A stretch of DNA of 64,000 nucleotides from Comamonas sp. SCN 65-56 (GTDB lineage: Bacteria > Pseudomonadota > Gammaproteobacteria > Burkholderiales > Burkholderiaceae_C): the NCBI RefSeq assembly GCF_001724135.1, contig NZ_MEDS01000018.1, positions 44,666-108,665 of the forward strand, given 5' to 3'. Made by a program: the position numbers and the translations under genes. The notes under the pieces were generated by a model, which was given only the letters and a program-made list of their open reading frames with translations, searched no databases and was not told the origin of the DNA. Shown piece by piece: positions 41,277-51,354 of this stretch. Positions within the stretch are counted from its first letter, which is position 1. Each line of letters starts with the position of its first letter.

Positions 41277-42833
41277 TCAGACGAGCTGCTCACGCAGCCT
41301 GCGCTTGAGCACCTTGCCGCTGGGATTCTTGGGCAGTTGGTCAAAGAACACCACGCGCTTGGGCGCCTTGAAGGCCGCCATATGCGCAGTGCAATGCGCG
41401 ATCACGTCCGTCTCGCTCAGCACCTGGCCCTGCTTGACGATGACCACGGCGGTCACCGCCTCGACCCATTTCGGATCGGGCAGGCCGACCACGGCCACCT
41501 CGCTGACTTGCGGCAGGCGATAAATCATTTCCTCGACCTCGCGGCTGGCGACGTTCTCGCCACCGCTCTTGATCATGTCCTTCTTGCGATCGACGACGGT
41601 GATGTAGCCCTCCTCGTCGATCACGCCCAGGTCGCCGCTGTGAAACCAGCCGCCCTCGAACGCTGCCTGCGTGCGCTCGTCATCGTGAAAGTAGCCCAGC
41701 ATCAAATGCGGCGAGCGGTGCACGATCTCGCCCACCTGGCCTGGCGCCACATCGCGCATGGCATCGTCGACGACGCGCGTCTGCACGTTGATGACCGCAC
41801 GGCCGGCCGAGCCGGGTTTGCGCAGCTGGTCGTCAGGCCCGAGCAGCGTCGCCAGCGGCGCAATCTCGGTCTGGCCATAAAGATTCCACAAGCGCACCGA
41901 CGGCAAACGCTCGGCAATTTCCTGAAGCACCGCCACCGGCATGATGGAGGCGCCGTAATAGCCCTTGGCCAGCTGGTGCAGCCTGGCCGGATCAAACAGC
42001 GGCGAGCGCAGCAGCGCGATCCACACCGTCGGCGGCGCGAAGAAGCTCGTGATGCCATGCTGCTGCAGCAAGGGCAGCAGGTTGTCCGGCGTGGGCTTGG
42101 CGGTGATGAGGTTGGTGCTGCCCACATACACCGCCGGGCCGAAGAACACATCCAGCTGCGCGCAGTGGTACAGCGGCAGCGCGTGCAGCATCACGTCCGC
42201 CTCGGCAATCTCGGCATCGATGACGCAGCTCACGTACTGCCACAGCACCGCATCGTGCGTTAGCATGGCGCCCTTGGGGCTGGATTCGGTGCCGCTGGTG
42301 TAGACGATCTGCGCCACATCGGTGCCCGCCAGCTGCGGCTCGGCCAGCGCATCCGTGCAGGCGGCCAGTTGATGGAAATCGTGCATGCCGGGCACGGGCT
42401 CACTCGCCTCCTCGGACGGCAGCCAGATGAACTGCTCCACCCGCGTATCCAGGCCCGCCGCCTCCCGCGCCAGCGCCGCCAGGCCGCTGTCGGTGGCCAG
42501 CATGCGCGCACCCGCATGGCGCAGGATGAAGGCCACCTCTTCGGCCTTGAGCATGAAGTTGATCGGCACCAGCACCGCACCGCGGCGCGCCAGTGCAAAA
42601 CGCAGCGCGGCAAAGCCGTGCGAATTGCGCGCCAGCACTGCCACCGTGTCGCCTTCCGCCACGCCGATGCGCGCCAGACCGGCTGCCAGGCGCGAGACCA
42701 GCGCATCGAACTCGGCATAGGTCCAGCGCGTGTCGCCGCAGATGACACCCACCTTGTTCGGCAGGCGCAGCGCGGTGCGGCGCAGGATGTCGGCAATCGA
42801 TTGGCGGCGGATGGCGGGGGAAATGGCGCTCAT
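41277..42833 (-). CDS. Acyl-CoA synthetase (AMP-forming), second copy
   Basis: A 518-residue adenylate-forming ligase. The P-loop is YTSGTESSPKGAMLTH (TES instead of TTG), then YGQTEIAPL, and the hinge DRKKDMIKSGGENVASREVEE. The C-terminal catalytic lysine is in NPSGKVLKRRLREQL. It belongs with fatty-acyl-CoA synthetases; the substrate is unknown. It starts 18 bases after the waaA stop, on the same strand, so it may be co-transcribed with LPS genes. Confidence 0.9.
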   Translation of the reverse strand: MSAISPAIRRQSIADILRRTALRLPNKVGVICGDTRWTYAEFDALVSRLAAGLARIGVAEGDTVAVLARNSHGFAALRFALARRGAVLVPINFMLKAEEVAFILRHAGARMLATDSGLAALAREAAGLDTRVEQFIWLPSEEASEPVPGMHDFHQLAACTDALAEPQLAGTDVAQIVYTSGTESSPKGAMLTHDAVLWQYVSCVIDAEIAEADVMLHALPLYHCAQLDVFFGPAVYVGSTNLITAKPTPDNLLPLLQQHGITSFFAPPTVWIALLRSPLFDPARLHQLAKGYYGASIMPVAVLQEIAERLPSVRLWNLYGQTEIAPLATLLGPDDQLRKPGSAGRAVINVQTRVVDDAMRDVAPGQVGEIVHRSPHLMLGYFHDDERTQAAFEGGWFHSGDLGVIDEEGYITVVDRKKDMIKSGGENVASREVEEMIYRLPQVSEVAVVGLPDPKWVEAVTAVVIVKQGQVLSETDVIAHCTAHMAAFKAPKRVVFFDQLPKNPSGKVLKRRLREQLV

Positions 42834-42851
42834 GGCAAAGGTCTCCTGGGG

Positions 42852-44198
42852 TTATCGGTTCGGCGAAAAATATACGCCCGCCACGCTTGCAATGGCTGCC
42901 GCCGTCTTTTGAGCAGCCCCCTGATGCTGCGCGAGGAACGCACCGCAGCGCTGCACCATCTGCGCACGCTGGTCACCGGCGTGCACCAGGGCAAGCGCCT
43001 GATCGAGCGCGGCACCCATGTCCGCCGCACGCAATGCGGCGCCCGCCTGCACCGCACCCTCGGCTGCCTCGGCAAAGTTGAAGGTGTGCGGCCCGAGCAG
43101 CACCGGGCAGCCGCAGGCGATGGCCTCGATCAGGTTTTGCCCGCCCAGCGGTGCAAAGCTGCCGCCCAGCAGCGCGGCATCGGCCAAGCCGTAGTACAGC
43201 GCCATCTCGCCGAGCGAGTCGCCGAGCCAGACGTCGGCCGCCTCTGGTGCATCACGCCACTGGCTGCGGCGCGAGACGCTCAGACCGGCCGCCGCGCACA
43301 GGAGTGCAACCTCGTCAAAGCGCTGCGGATGGCGCGGCACGATCAGCCATTGAACCGGCACTGTCAACACATTCGAATTGATAGCTGTTAACGCTTTATC
43401 CACAAGTGCTGCGGGCTGTTTTTGCTTGATATTTTCCAGCCACAGCGCTTCTTCCCCTTCGCGCGAGCTGGCCAGCATGACGACGGGGCGAGGCTGCAGC
43501 GCACGCCATGCCCGGCCTTGCGCGAGCAGCGCGGCATCGGGCTGGGCATCGAACTTCAGATTGCCAAACACGCCCGCGACCGGCGCGCCCAGGCTACGCA
43601 GGCGCGCAGCGTCCTGCCCGGTCTGCGCCCACACCGCCGAGAGCGCCGCATAAGCGGGCCGCGACAGCCATGCCAAGCGTCGGGCGCCACGCAGCGATTT
43701 TTCGTTGAGTCGCGCATTGGCGAGCACCAGCGGCACACCGTGCACGCGGCACGCCGCCACGAGATTGGGCCAGATTTCGGTTTCCATCAGCACGCCTGCC
43801 GTCGGGCGAAAGTGCTGCAGAAAACGTCGCACCGCGCCCGGCGTATCCCAAGGCAGCCAGGCTTGCATATCGCCCGGCTGCAGCAGCCTGGCGCCTTCGG
43901 CGCGCCCGGTCGCCGTGCCGTGGGTGAGCAGCAGGCGCATGCCGGGAAGCTGCGCACGCAGCGCCTGCACCAGGATGGCAGCGGCACGCGTTTCGCCGAG
44001 CGATACCGCATGCAGCCAGACCAGCACTGAACCGCTCCGACTGGCCGGTGTGTCGTAATGCCCGAAACGCTCTTCAACCGCCAGCGCATACCCCGGCTCG
44101 GCCCGCGCGCGCCGACGCAGCTTGCGCCGCAGCAACCCCGTCGCCAGCCACGCCAGCAGGCTGTAGCCGGCCAGCGCAAGCCGCTGCATGGCGCTCAT
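42852..44198 (-). CDS. waaA: 3-deoxy-D-manno-octulosonic acid (Kdo) transferase
   Basis: A 448-residue GT-B glycosyltransferase that adds Kdo to lipid A at the inner membrane. An N-terminal hydrophobic anchor (YSLLAWLATGLLRRK), HAVSLGETRAA, METEIWPNLV and the late EAIACGCPVLLGP are diagnostic. Between ASSREGEEALW and QWLIVPRHPQR lies a stretch of about 25 residues (ENIKQKQPAALVDKALTAIN...) encoded by a dispersed repeat at 43376-43432. The gene is thus some 20 residues longer than most. The phosphohexomutase gene ends at 44199, immediately upstream. Confidence 0.94.
   Translation of the reverse strand: MSAMQRLALAGYSLLAWLATGLLRRKLRRRARAEPGYALAVEERFGHYDTPASRSGSVLVWLHAVSLGETRAAAILVQALRAQLPGMRLLLTHGTATGRAEGARLLQPGDMQAWLPWDTPGAVRRFLQHFRPTAGVLMETEIWPNLVAACRVHGVPLVLANARLNEKSLRGARRLAWLSRPAYAALSAVWAQTGQDAARLRSLGAPVAGVFGNLKFDAQPDAALLAQGRAWRALQPRPVVMLASSREGEEALWLENIKQKQPAALVDKALTAINSNVLTVPVQWLIVPRHPQRFDEVALLCAAAGLSVSRRSQWRDAPEAADVWLGDSLGEMALYYGLADAALLGGSFAPLGGQNLIEAIACGCPVLLGPHTFNFAEAAEGAVQAGAALRAADMGAALDQALALVHAGDQRAQMVQRCGAFLAQHQGAAQKTAAAIASVAGVYFSPNR
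43376..43432 (+). repeat. TTTGATAGCT-family short dispersed repeat, copy 7 (inside waaA)
   Basis: Reads AATTGATAGCTGTTAACGCT, then TTATCCACAAGTGCTGCGGG and CTGTTTTTGC. It is in the sense opposite to waaA, in frame, and encodes a linker between the two domains. Confidence 0.8.
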
Positions 44199-45587
44199 TC
44201 AGTGCGCGGCAGCGCCCAGCGTCGCGTCGGGCTTCACGCGCTGGAGCAGCGCCAGCATTTCGCCGCGGATACGCGCCAGCGCCTCGTCGGTCTGCCCTTC
44301 GAAGCGCAGCACCAGCACCGGCGTGGTGTTGCTCGCGCGAATCAGGCCAAAGCCGTCCGGCCAATCCACGCGCAGGCCGTCGATGGTGCTGATCCGCGCC
44401 GGTGCGGCAAACGCTTGCGGCGCCAGCGCCTGCAGCTCGGCCGCAAGGCGATGTGGTTCACCCTCGACACAGGCGACATTCAGCTCCGGCGTGCTGTGGC
44501 TGGTGGGCAGCGCTTCGAGTACGGCACCCGGATCGGCATGGCGGCTCAGGATTTCGAGCAGACGCGCGCCAGCGTAGGTACCGTCGTCAAAGCCGTACCA
44601 GCGCTCCTTGAAAAAGATGTGCCCGCTCATCTCGCCGCCCAGCGGCGAATGCACCTCTTTCATCTTCGCCTTGACCAGCGAATGCCCGGTCTTGAACATC
44701 AGCGCCACGCCGCCCGCCGCCTCAATCGCGGGCGCCAGGCGCTGCGAGCATTTCACGTCGTAGACGATGGTGCCGCCCGGCACGCGCGCAAGCACGTCTT
44801 GCGCGAACAGCATCAGCTGCCGGTCCGGGAAAATATTCTGCCCCGAGCGCGTGACTATGCCCAGTCGGTCGCCATCGCCATCAAACGCCAGCCCCAGATC
44901 GGCATCGCCCGCCTGCAGCGCCGCCATCAGGTCGCGCAGGTTTTCGGGCTTGCTCGGGTCCGGGTGGTGGTTGGGAAAATTGCCATCCACTTCAGAGAAC
45001 AATTCCGTCACCTCGCAGCCCAGCGCACGGAAGATGGCGGGCGCGGACGCCCCCGCCACGCCATTGCCGCAATCGACCACGATCTTCATCGGCCGCGCGA
45101 GCTTGACGTCGCCGGTGATGCGCTGCACATAGGCAGGCAATACATCAGCCTGACGCACCGAACCACGGGCCACCTCGGGCCACTGCTCCGCTTCGATCGC
45201 CAGCCGCAGCGCCTGAATCTCATCGCCGTAAATCGCACGCCCCGCCAGCACCATCTTGAAACCGTTGTGGTCGCGCGGGTTGTGGCTGCCGGTCACCTGG
45301 ATGCCGCTCTCGCACAGCGTGCTGGCGGCAAAATACAGCATGGGCGTGGTGCACAGCCCGATGTCGATCACGTCCACGCCGGCCTGCAGCAGCCCCTCGG
45401 TCAGCGCCGCCACCAGCGCGGGGCCGGAGAGCCGCCCGTCACGCCCCAACGCCACCGTGCGCTGGCCGGCCGCCCGCGCAGCGCAGCCAAACGCACGGCC
45501 CACCGCCTGCGCCACCGCTTCGGTGAGCGTGGCAGGCACTACGCCGCGAATGTCATAGGCCTTGAAAATCGACGCTGCTAGCTGCAC
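44199..45587 (-). CDS. Phosphomannomutase / phosphoglucomutase (AlgC/ManB type)
   Basis: A 462-residue alpha-D-phosphohexomutase that interconverts hexose 1- and 6-phosphates for surface polysaccharide precursors. The phospho-serine is Ser101 in VTGSHNPRDHNGFK, the metal-binding loop is LAFDGDGDRLGIV, and GGEMSGHIFF is the sugar-specificity loop. No ATG fits: the GTG at 45587 gives the family's usual length (about 463) and has a GGGG stretch upstream. It neighbours waaA, supporting a role in lipopolysaccharide synthesis. Confidence 0.92.
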   Translation of the reverse strand: MQLAASIFKAYDIRGVVPATLTEAVAQAVGRAFGCAARAAGQRTVALGRDGRLSGPALVAALTEGLLQAGVDVIDIGLCTTPMLYFAASTLCESGIQVTGSHNPRDHNGFKMVLAGRAIYGDEIQALRLAIEAEQWPEVARGSVRQADVLPAYVQRITGDVKLARPMKIVVDCGNGVAGASAPAIFRALGCEVTELFSEVDGNFPNHHPDPSKPENLRDLMAALQAGDADLGLAFDGDGDRLGIVTRSGQNIFPDRQLMLFAQDVLARVPGGTIVYDVKCSQRLAPAIEAAGGVALMFKTGHSLVKAKMKEVHSPLGGEMSGHIFFKERWYGFDDGTYAGARLLEILSRHADPGAVLEALPTSHSTPELNVACVEGEPHRLAAELQALAPQAFAAPARISTIDGLRVDWPDGFGLIRASNTTPVLVLRFEGQTDEALARIRGEMLALLQRVKPDATLGAAAH

Positions 45588-45643
45588 GGATACCCCACTG
45601 ACAGAACTCAAGGGAAGCCATTGTAGGGAGCGGGCTGTTCCCT

Positions 45644-45690
45644 TCTTGATAGCTGTCGGCGCACGCACCACGCAGCGCGGCACCGCAATG
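45644..45690 (+). repeat. TTTGATAGCT-family repeat, partial copy 8
   Basis: Reads TCTTGATAGCTGTCGGCGCA and then diverges. Only the head resembles the other copies, so this is a weak or decayed member. Confidence 0.4.
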
Positions 45691-45701
45691 CACGCGAATG
45701 T

Positions 45702-45715
45702 TTGCGCTACATCAA
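45702..45715 (+). promoter_or_regulatory. FNR/DNR-type site upstream of norC
   Basis: TTGCGCTACATCAA fits the TTGAT-N4-ATCAA pattern of CRP/FNR-family regulators, with a perfect right half. It lies 100 bases before the norC start. It predicts control by an oxygen- or NO-sensing regulator of the FNR/DNR/NnrR group. Confidence 0.6.
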
Positions 45716-45814
45716 GAGAAGCGGCTGAAAGACACTGATGGCAGCCGGTTCTTGATGGACAGACGCGTTGCGCGCTCTCAGAATGAATAGCGTCAACCCA
45801 AGCGTGAGATTTCC

Positions 45815-46411
45815 ATGAACTTTCAGGATCCTCTGTTCTGGCGCGCCGGTGCGGTCTCCACCACGCTCGTGATGCTGATCGTGCTGGCGTTTCTCTCCAT
45901 CGACAGCATGCGCTACGTCACCGCCGGCGGCATCAACGTGCCGCACTACGACGTGATCAACCAGGCGATTGACTACAAGTACGACTGGTCGCGCAGTGCG
46001 GATGTTCCAGTCATCGGCGGGGATGAGCCACTGTTCGGCAAGAAGGTCAGCCGCGAAGAGGCCGAGCAGATCATGCACAAGGGCAAGCTGGTCATCCAGA
46101 CGCGCAACTGCATGAACTGCCACACCATCTTCGGCAACGGCGCTTACTACGGCCCGGACCTGACCAAGGCGTGGCTGGACCCGGCGTGGGACCAGATCTG
46201 GATACCCGCCACCGGCAAGGCCACCAAGGAAGAAGCCATGGCCGAATTCCTCATGCATCCCGACAAATACCCGACCTGGCGCCGGCAGATGCCCAACCTC
46301 AAGATCACCGAAGAAGAGGCGCGCGCCACCGTCGCCTACCTGAAGTGGATCGCCGCCATCGACACCAACGGCTTCCCGTCCGGCTTCGGCCGCATGGCCC
46401 CGCAACGCTGA
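45815..46411 (+). CDS. norC: Nitric oxide reductase, cytochrome c subunit NorC
   Basis: A 198-residue membrane-anchored cytochrome c. One N-terminal membrane helix (residues about 12-30) is followed by a periplasmic domain with the heme site CMNCH (Cys99, Cys102, His103), TIFGNGAYYGPDLTKAW and the probable heme-ligand Met159 in RRQMPNLKIT. The end KWIAAIDTNGFPSGFG is typical of NorC. About 35 extra residues lie between the helix and the heme site compared with classical NorC, making the protein roughly 50 residues longer. It receives electrons and passes them to NorB. Confidence 0.9.
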   Translation: MNFQDPLFWRAGAVSTTLVMLIVLAFLSIDSMRYVTAGGINVPHYDVINQAIDYKYDWSRSADVPVIGGDEPLFGKKVSREEAEQIMHKGKLVIQTRNCMNCHTIFGNGAYYGPDLTKAWLDPAWDQIWIPATGKATKEEAMAEFLMHPDKYPTWRRQMPNLKITEEEARATVAYLKWIAAIDTNGFPSGFGRMAPQR

Positions 46412-46424
46412 AAGGACCCGCGCC

Positions 46425-47843
46425 ATGTACGAAGCACAGAAACTGGGCATCAAGTACCTCACGGCCGCCGTCACGCTGTTCGGCGTGATGATTCTCTTCG
46501 GCCTGCTGTCCTCGCTCTACTACCTGTTTCCGGGCATGCTCTACAACGTCTTTGACTTCAGCATGTCCAAGACGCTGCACATCGACACGCTGGTGATCTG
46601 GCTGCTGATGGGTCTGATCGGTGCCATTTACTACTACCTGCCCAAGGAGCTGGAGCAGGAGGTGGTCGGCATCAAGCTGGGCAACCTGGCGTTCTGGGTC
46701 TTCTGCGTGTCGGTGGCGCTGGTGGCGCTCACCTTCCTCTTCGTGCAGTACGGCGAGGCCAACGAGTTTTCACTCTGGTTCATCAACCAGGGGCGCAAAT
46801 ACGTCGAAGCGCCACGCTGGGCGGCCGTGGGCATCACCGCCATCATGCTGGTGTTCTCCTACAACATCATCGCCACCTGCGTGAAGGCCAAGCACAAGAT
46901 GACCGGCATCCTCTGGGTGCTGTGCCTGGATCTCGTGCCGCTGGTGGTGGTCTACCTGGACGCCTTCCCGGCCGATACCAATCTTTCACGCGACCTGTAC
47001 TGGTGGTGGTGGCTGGTGCACATGTGGGTGGAGAGCACCTGGGAGGTGCTGATCGGCTGCATCATGGCCTGGGTGCTGATGGATGTAATGGGCACGTCGC
47101 GGCGCATCGTCGAGACCTGGCTGTACATCGAAGTCATGCTGGTGCTGGGCGCCGGCATCCTGGGGCTGGGCCACCACTACTTCTGGATCGGCACGCCGGA
47201 ATACTGGCTCTCGATCGGTGGCTTCTTCTCGGCGCTGGAACCACTGCCGCTGCTGGGCATGGTGGTGCACGCGGTCTATGACGCGGGCATGCACCGGCTC
47301 AAGACCGGCAACCGCCCGGCCTACTTCTGGATCACGACCGAAGCCTTTCTGAATTTCATCGGTGCCGGCGTCTGGGGCTTCATGATGACGCTGCCGCAGA
47401 TCAACATGTTCTCGCACGGCACGCAGTGGACGGCGTCGCACGGCCACTTCGCGTTCTACGGCGCGTATGTCTGCGGCATCATCGCCGTGCTCTACGTCGC
47501 CAAGCAGCGGGTATCCGGCGTGCAGACCATGGGCGGCAACCGCTGGAAATGGGCCTACGGATTTCTCAATATCGGCATGCTGGGCATGGTGATGGGGCTC
47601 TTGCTCGCAGGCATGGCGCAAGCCTTCTTCGAGCGCGCGGCCGGTGGCTCCACCCTCATGGCCTACACGGTGGCGTCGGAGAACCCCTGGTTCACCAGCG
47701 GCATCTGGGCCCGCACCGGTTTCGGTTTCATGTTTGCGCTGGGTTATGTGCTCTTGATCATTGACCTGCTCAAGGCGCCGGTGCCGCAGAAGGAAAGCGC
47801 TGCACTGCCGCCCGTCGGCCACGCACAGCCGGAGCCCGCATGA
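46425..47843 (+). CDS. norB: Nitric oxide reductase, catalytic subunit NorB
   Basis: A 472-residue heme-copper-oxidase-family protein with about twelve membrane segments, reducing NO to N2O. The heme ligands His52, His339 and His341 (SHGHFAFYGAY), the non-heme iron ligands His199 (LVHMWVE), His250 and His251 (GLGHHYFWIG), and the catalytic glutamates Glu203 and Glu272 (SALEPLPL) are all present. These are marks of cytochrome-c-dependent NOR. It overlaps the next small gene by four bases. No norQ or norD follows. Confidence 0.93.
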   Translation: MYEAQKLGIKYLTAAVTLFGVMILFGLLSSLYYLFPGMLYNVFDFSMSKTLHIDTLVIWLLMGLIGAIYYYLPKELEQEVVGIKLGNLAFWVFCVSVALVALTFLFVQYGEANEFSLWFINQGRKYVEAPRWAAVGITAIMLVFSYNIIATCVKAKHKMTGILWVLCLDLVPLVVVYLDAFPADTNLSRDLYWWWWLVHMWVESTWEVLIGCIMAWVLMDVMGTSRRIVETWLYIEVMLVLGAGILGLGHHYFWIGTPEYWLSIGGFFSALEPLPLLGMVVHAVYDAGMHRLKTGNRPAYFWITTEAFLNFIGAGVWGFMMTLPQINMFSHGTQWTASHGHFAFYGAYVCGIIAVLYVAKQRVSGVQTMGGNRWKWAYGFLNIGMLGMVMGLLLAGMAQAFFERAAGGSTLMAYTVASENPWFTSGIWARTGFGFMFALGYVLLIIDLLKAPVPQKESAALPPVGHAQPEPA

Positions 47844-48139
47844 CCCCCGAAGCCCTGATCCAGACTGCGGTGATGATGGGCCTGCTGGTGCTCGCCGGCG
47901 GCGCTTGGTCGCTGTTGTATTGCCTGGGCAAGACCCGCACGCGCGCCGATTTCATGCACATGGCGCTGGGCTGCTACATCGTCGCCCTGGGCCTGGCGGT
48001 GGCGATCGGCGTCTATTCGCCACTGTCCCCGGGATGGAAGGCGCTGGTGCTGGTGAGCGCCCTTGCCTACGCCGGCATTCCGCCCATCACCCTGCGCTAC
48101 CTTGAACAGATCCACGACCACGAAGGCGAGGAGGCCTGA
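47840..48139 (+). CDS. Unknown small membrane protein of the nor operon (99 residues)
   Basis: Not recognised. Three predicted membrane helices (residues about 8-28, 40-60 and 65-83) end in an acidic, His-containing tail (EQIHDHEGEEA). Its start overlaps norB by four bases (ATGA) and the next small gene begins two bases after its stop, so it is tightly coupled to the NO reductase. It may be an assembly factor or extra subunit, comparable in size to NorF, but I see no clear similarity. Confidence 0.75.
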   Translation: MTPEALIQTAVMMGLLVLAGGAWSLLYCLGKTRTRADFMHMALGCYIVALGLAVAIGVYSPLSPGWKALVLVSALAYAGIPPITLRYLEQIHDHEGEEA

Positions 48140-48141
48140 GC

Positions 48142-48483
48142 ATGTTTGCCAACCTGATCAACAGCATTGCCGGCCTCGTGCTGGTGTATTCGGTGGTGCT
48201 GCACCCCACCTGGGTGGAGCAGCGCTACTTTCCGCTGATGGGCTTTGCCGCGCTGTTCCTGGTGATGGCGGTCTGGGCACGCCGCAGCGACCCGCATCCG
48301 TGGTTCAGCTGGGTCAACATCATCATGGCGGTGGCACTGGCCATTCTGTCACTGTTCCAACTCGCCACGCTCCCCTATCTGACATTCTGGGTCGCCTTCT
48401 GGGTCGGCTGCACCGTGCCCATCATGGCGTCCTGGGCCCTGCTCTACAACCGCGACTTGCGCAAGACCGCGGCCGCCCACTGA
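48142..48483 (+). CDS. Unknown small membrane protein of the nor operon (113 residues)
   Basis: Not recognised. Four predicted membrane helices (about 5-22, 28-46, 56-74 and 80-102) with a short basic tail (NRDLRKTAAAH). GAGG precedes the ATG. It is two bases from the upstream small gene and 33 bases from the cytochrome gene. Position suggests a partner in NO reductase assembly or electron transfer. Confidence 0.75.
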   Translation: MFANLINSIAGLVLVYSVVLHPTWVEQRYFPLMGFAALFLVMAVWARRSDPHPWFSWVNIIMAVALAILSLFQLATLPYLTFWVAFWVGCTVPIMASWALLYNRDLRKTAAAH

Positions 48484-48516
48484 TCCAGCGCCCCCACCGC
48501 ACAACGGAGAACTGAC

Positions 48517-48837
48517 ATGAACCAGCGCAACGTTTTCATCGGTCTGGCGGCAGCGGCGACGGCCGCCTTCGCCCTGACGGCACAAGCGGCCGACCCGGCC
48601 GCAGGCAAGGCCCAGTACGACGCCACCTGCGTGGCCTGCCACGGGCCCGGCGGCATTTCGGTCGCACCGATCTACCCCAACCTCGGCGGGCAGAAAGAGC
48701 AGTACCTGGTGGAACAGCTCAAGGCCTACCGCGACGGCACGCGGAGCAACCCCATCATGGCGCCCATGGCCAAGCCACTCACCGACACGCATATCGCCAA
48801 CCTGGCCGCCTACCTGGCGGCGCCCGGCAAGCGCTGA
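48517..48837 (+). CDS. Periplasmic class I cytochrome c
   Basis: A 106-residue monoheme cytochrome. The signal peptide ends at TAQAA (residue about 25). The heme site is CVACH (Cys38, Cys41, His42) and the sixth ligand is probably Met81 or Met84 ([11 protein letters not shown]). The fold resembles c5/c4-type cytochromes (GLGGQ-like [20 protein letters not shown]). As last gene of the nor run, it is a good candidate electron donor to NorC. A strong terminator follows. Confidence 0.92.
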   Translation: MNQRNVFIGLAAAATAAFALTAQAADPAAGKAQYDATCVACHGPGGISVAPIYPNLGGQKEQYLVEQLKAYRDGTRSNPIMAPMAKPLTDTHIANLAAYLAAPGKR

Positions 48838-48863
48838 GCGTCCAAGTCGCAACACCACCCATC

Positions 48864-48910
48864 GCAAACCGTGCCGTTCCACCAGGAATGGCACGGTTTG
48901 TGCTTTTGTG
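48864..48910 (+). terminator. Intrinsic terminator closing the nor operon
   Basis: CAAACCGTGCC pairs with GGCACGGTTTG across a GTTCC-ACCA-GGAAT top, followed by a T-rich stretch. Confidence 0.85.
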
Positions 48911-49039
48911 TGCGCAGTGTGTCGGCGCATACCCATGCCGGCGCGATTGGGCTAAGCTGGCGTCGCAGTCAGCCGCTTGTAAGTGCAGCGGCCGACAGTC
49001 GGACGGTTTGGTTGTTTGTTTTTGACAGGAGACGAATCC

Positions 49040-51034
<1,995 letters not shown>

Positions 51035-51060
51035 GCGCGCTGTCATACTTTTCGGCCATC

Positions 51061-51100
51061 AGGCCTGCCGATTCGAGAGGGTCGGCAGGCCTTTTTTTTT
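51061..51100 (+). terminator. Intrinsic terminator after acs
   Basis: AGGCCTGCCGA pairs with TCGGCAGGCCT around a GAGAGG-containing loop and is followed by nine T residues. Confidence 0.93.
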
Positions 51101-51101
51101 C

Positions 51102-51340
51102 AACCTGAAAACGGCAGTTGGATGCGCTCATCAGTGCCGTGATCGGTGTGCCAGGCAAGGCGCGAGGACGCAGCGCACTCCTGTGCGCAAGGACGAACAA
51201 CGCCGCATGGCGCGCCGAGCATGGTGCTGGTGAGTGCATAGCGCTGTCACCCAACAGGTGAATCACGCCGAAGCCGATAAACTCAATGTCAACAACACCT
51301 TGTTGACACCAACAAGCGGTCAACTGCCGTTTTCAGGTTC
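51102..51340. repeat. 239-base element with perfect 19-base terminal inverted repeats
   Basis: The ends AACCTGAAAACGGCAGTTG (51102-51120) and CAACTGCCGTTTTCAGGTT (51322-51340) are exact reverse complements. The inside has a hairpin TGTCAACAA-CACC-TTGTTGACA (51287-51308). No transposase is encoded. It has the form of a miniature inverted-repeat element or a large RNA hairpin. Only one copy is in the window. Confidence 0.8.
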
Positions 51341-51354
51341 AAGGAGCACAAGGC

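Larger units (their letters stand above)
51035..51354. other. 320-base intergenic region between acs and the P1 peptidase gene
   Basis: Contains the acs terminator (51061-51100), then a 239-base inverted-repeat-bounded element (51102-51340) with an internal hairpin (51287-51308), and finally the ribosome-binding site of the next gene. I see no convincing gene inside. Confidence 0.75.

Noticed and set aside
46425..47843. NorB as a cbb3-type oxidase subunit I
   Set aside because: The His/His/His non-heme iron ligands with Glu203 and Glu272 are those of NO reductase; no copper-subunit or cbb3 companion genes are present.
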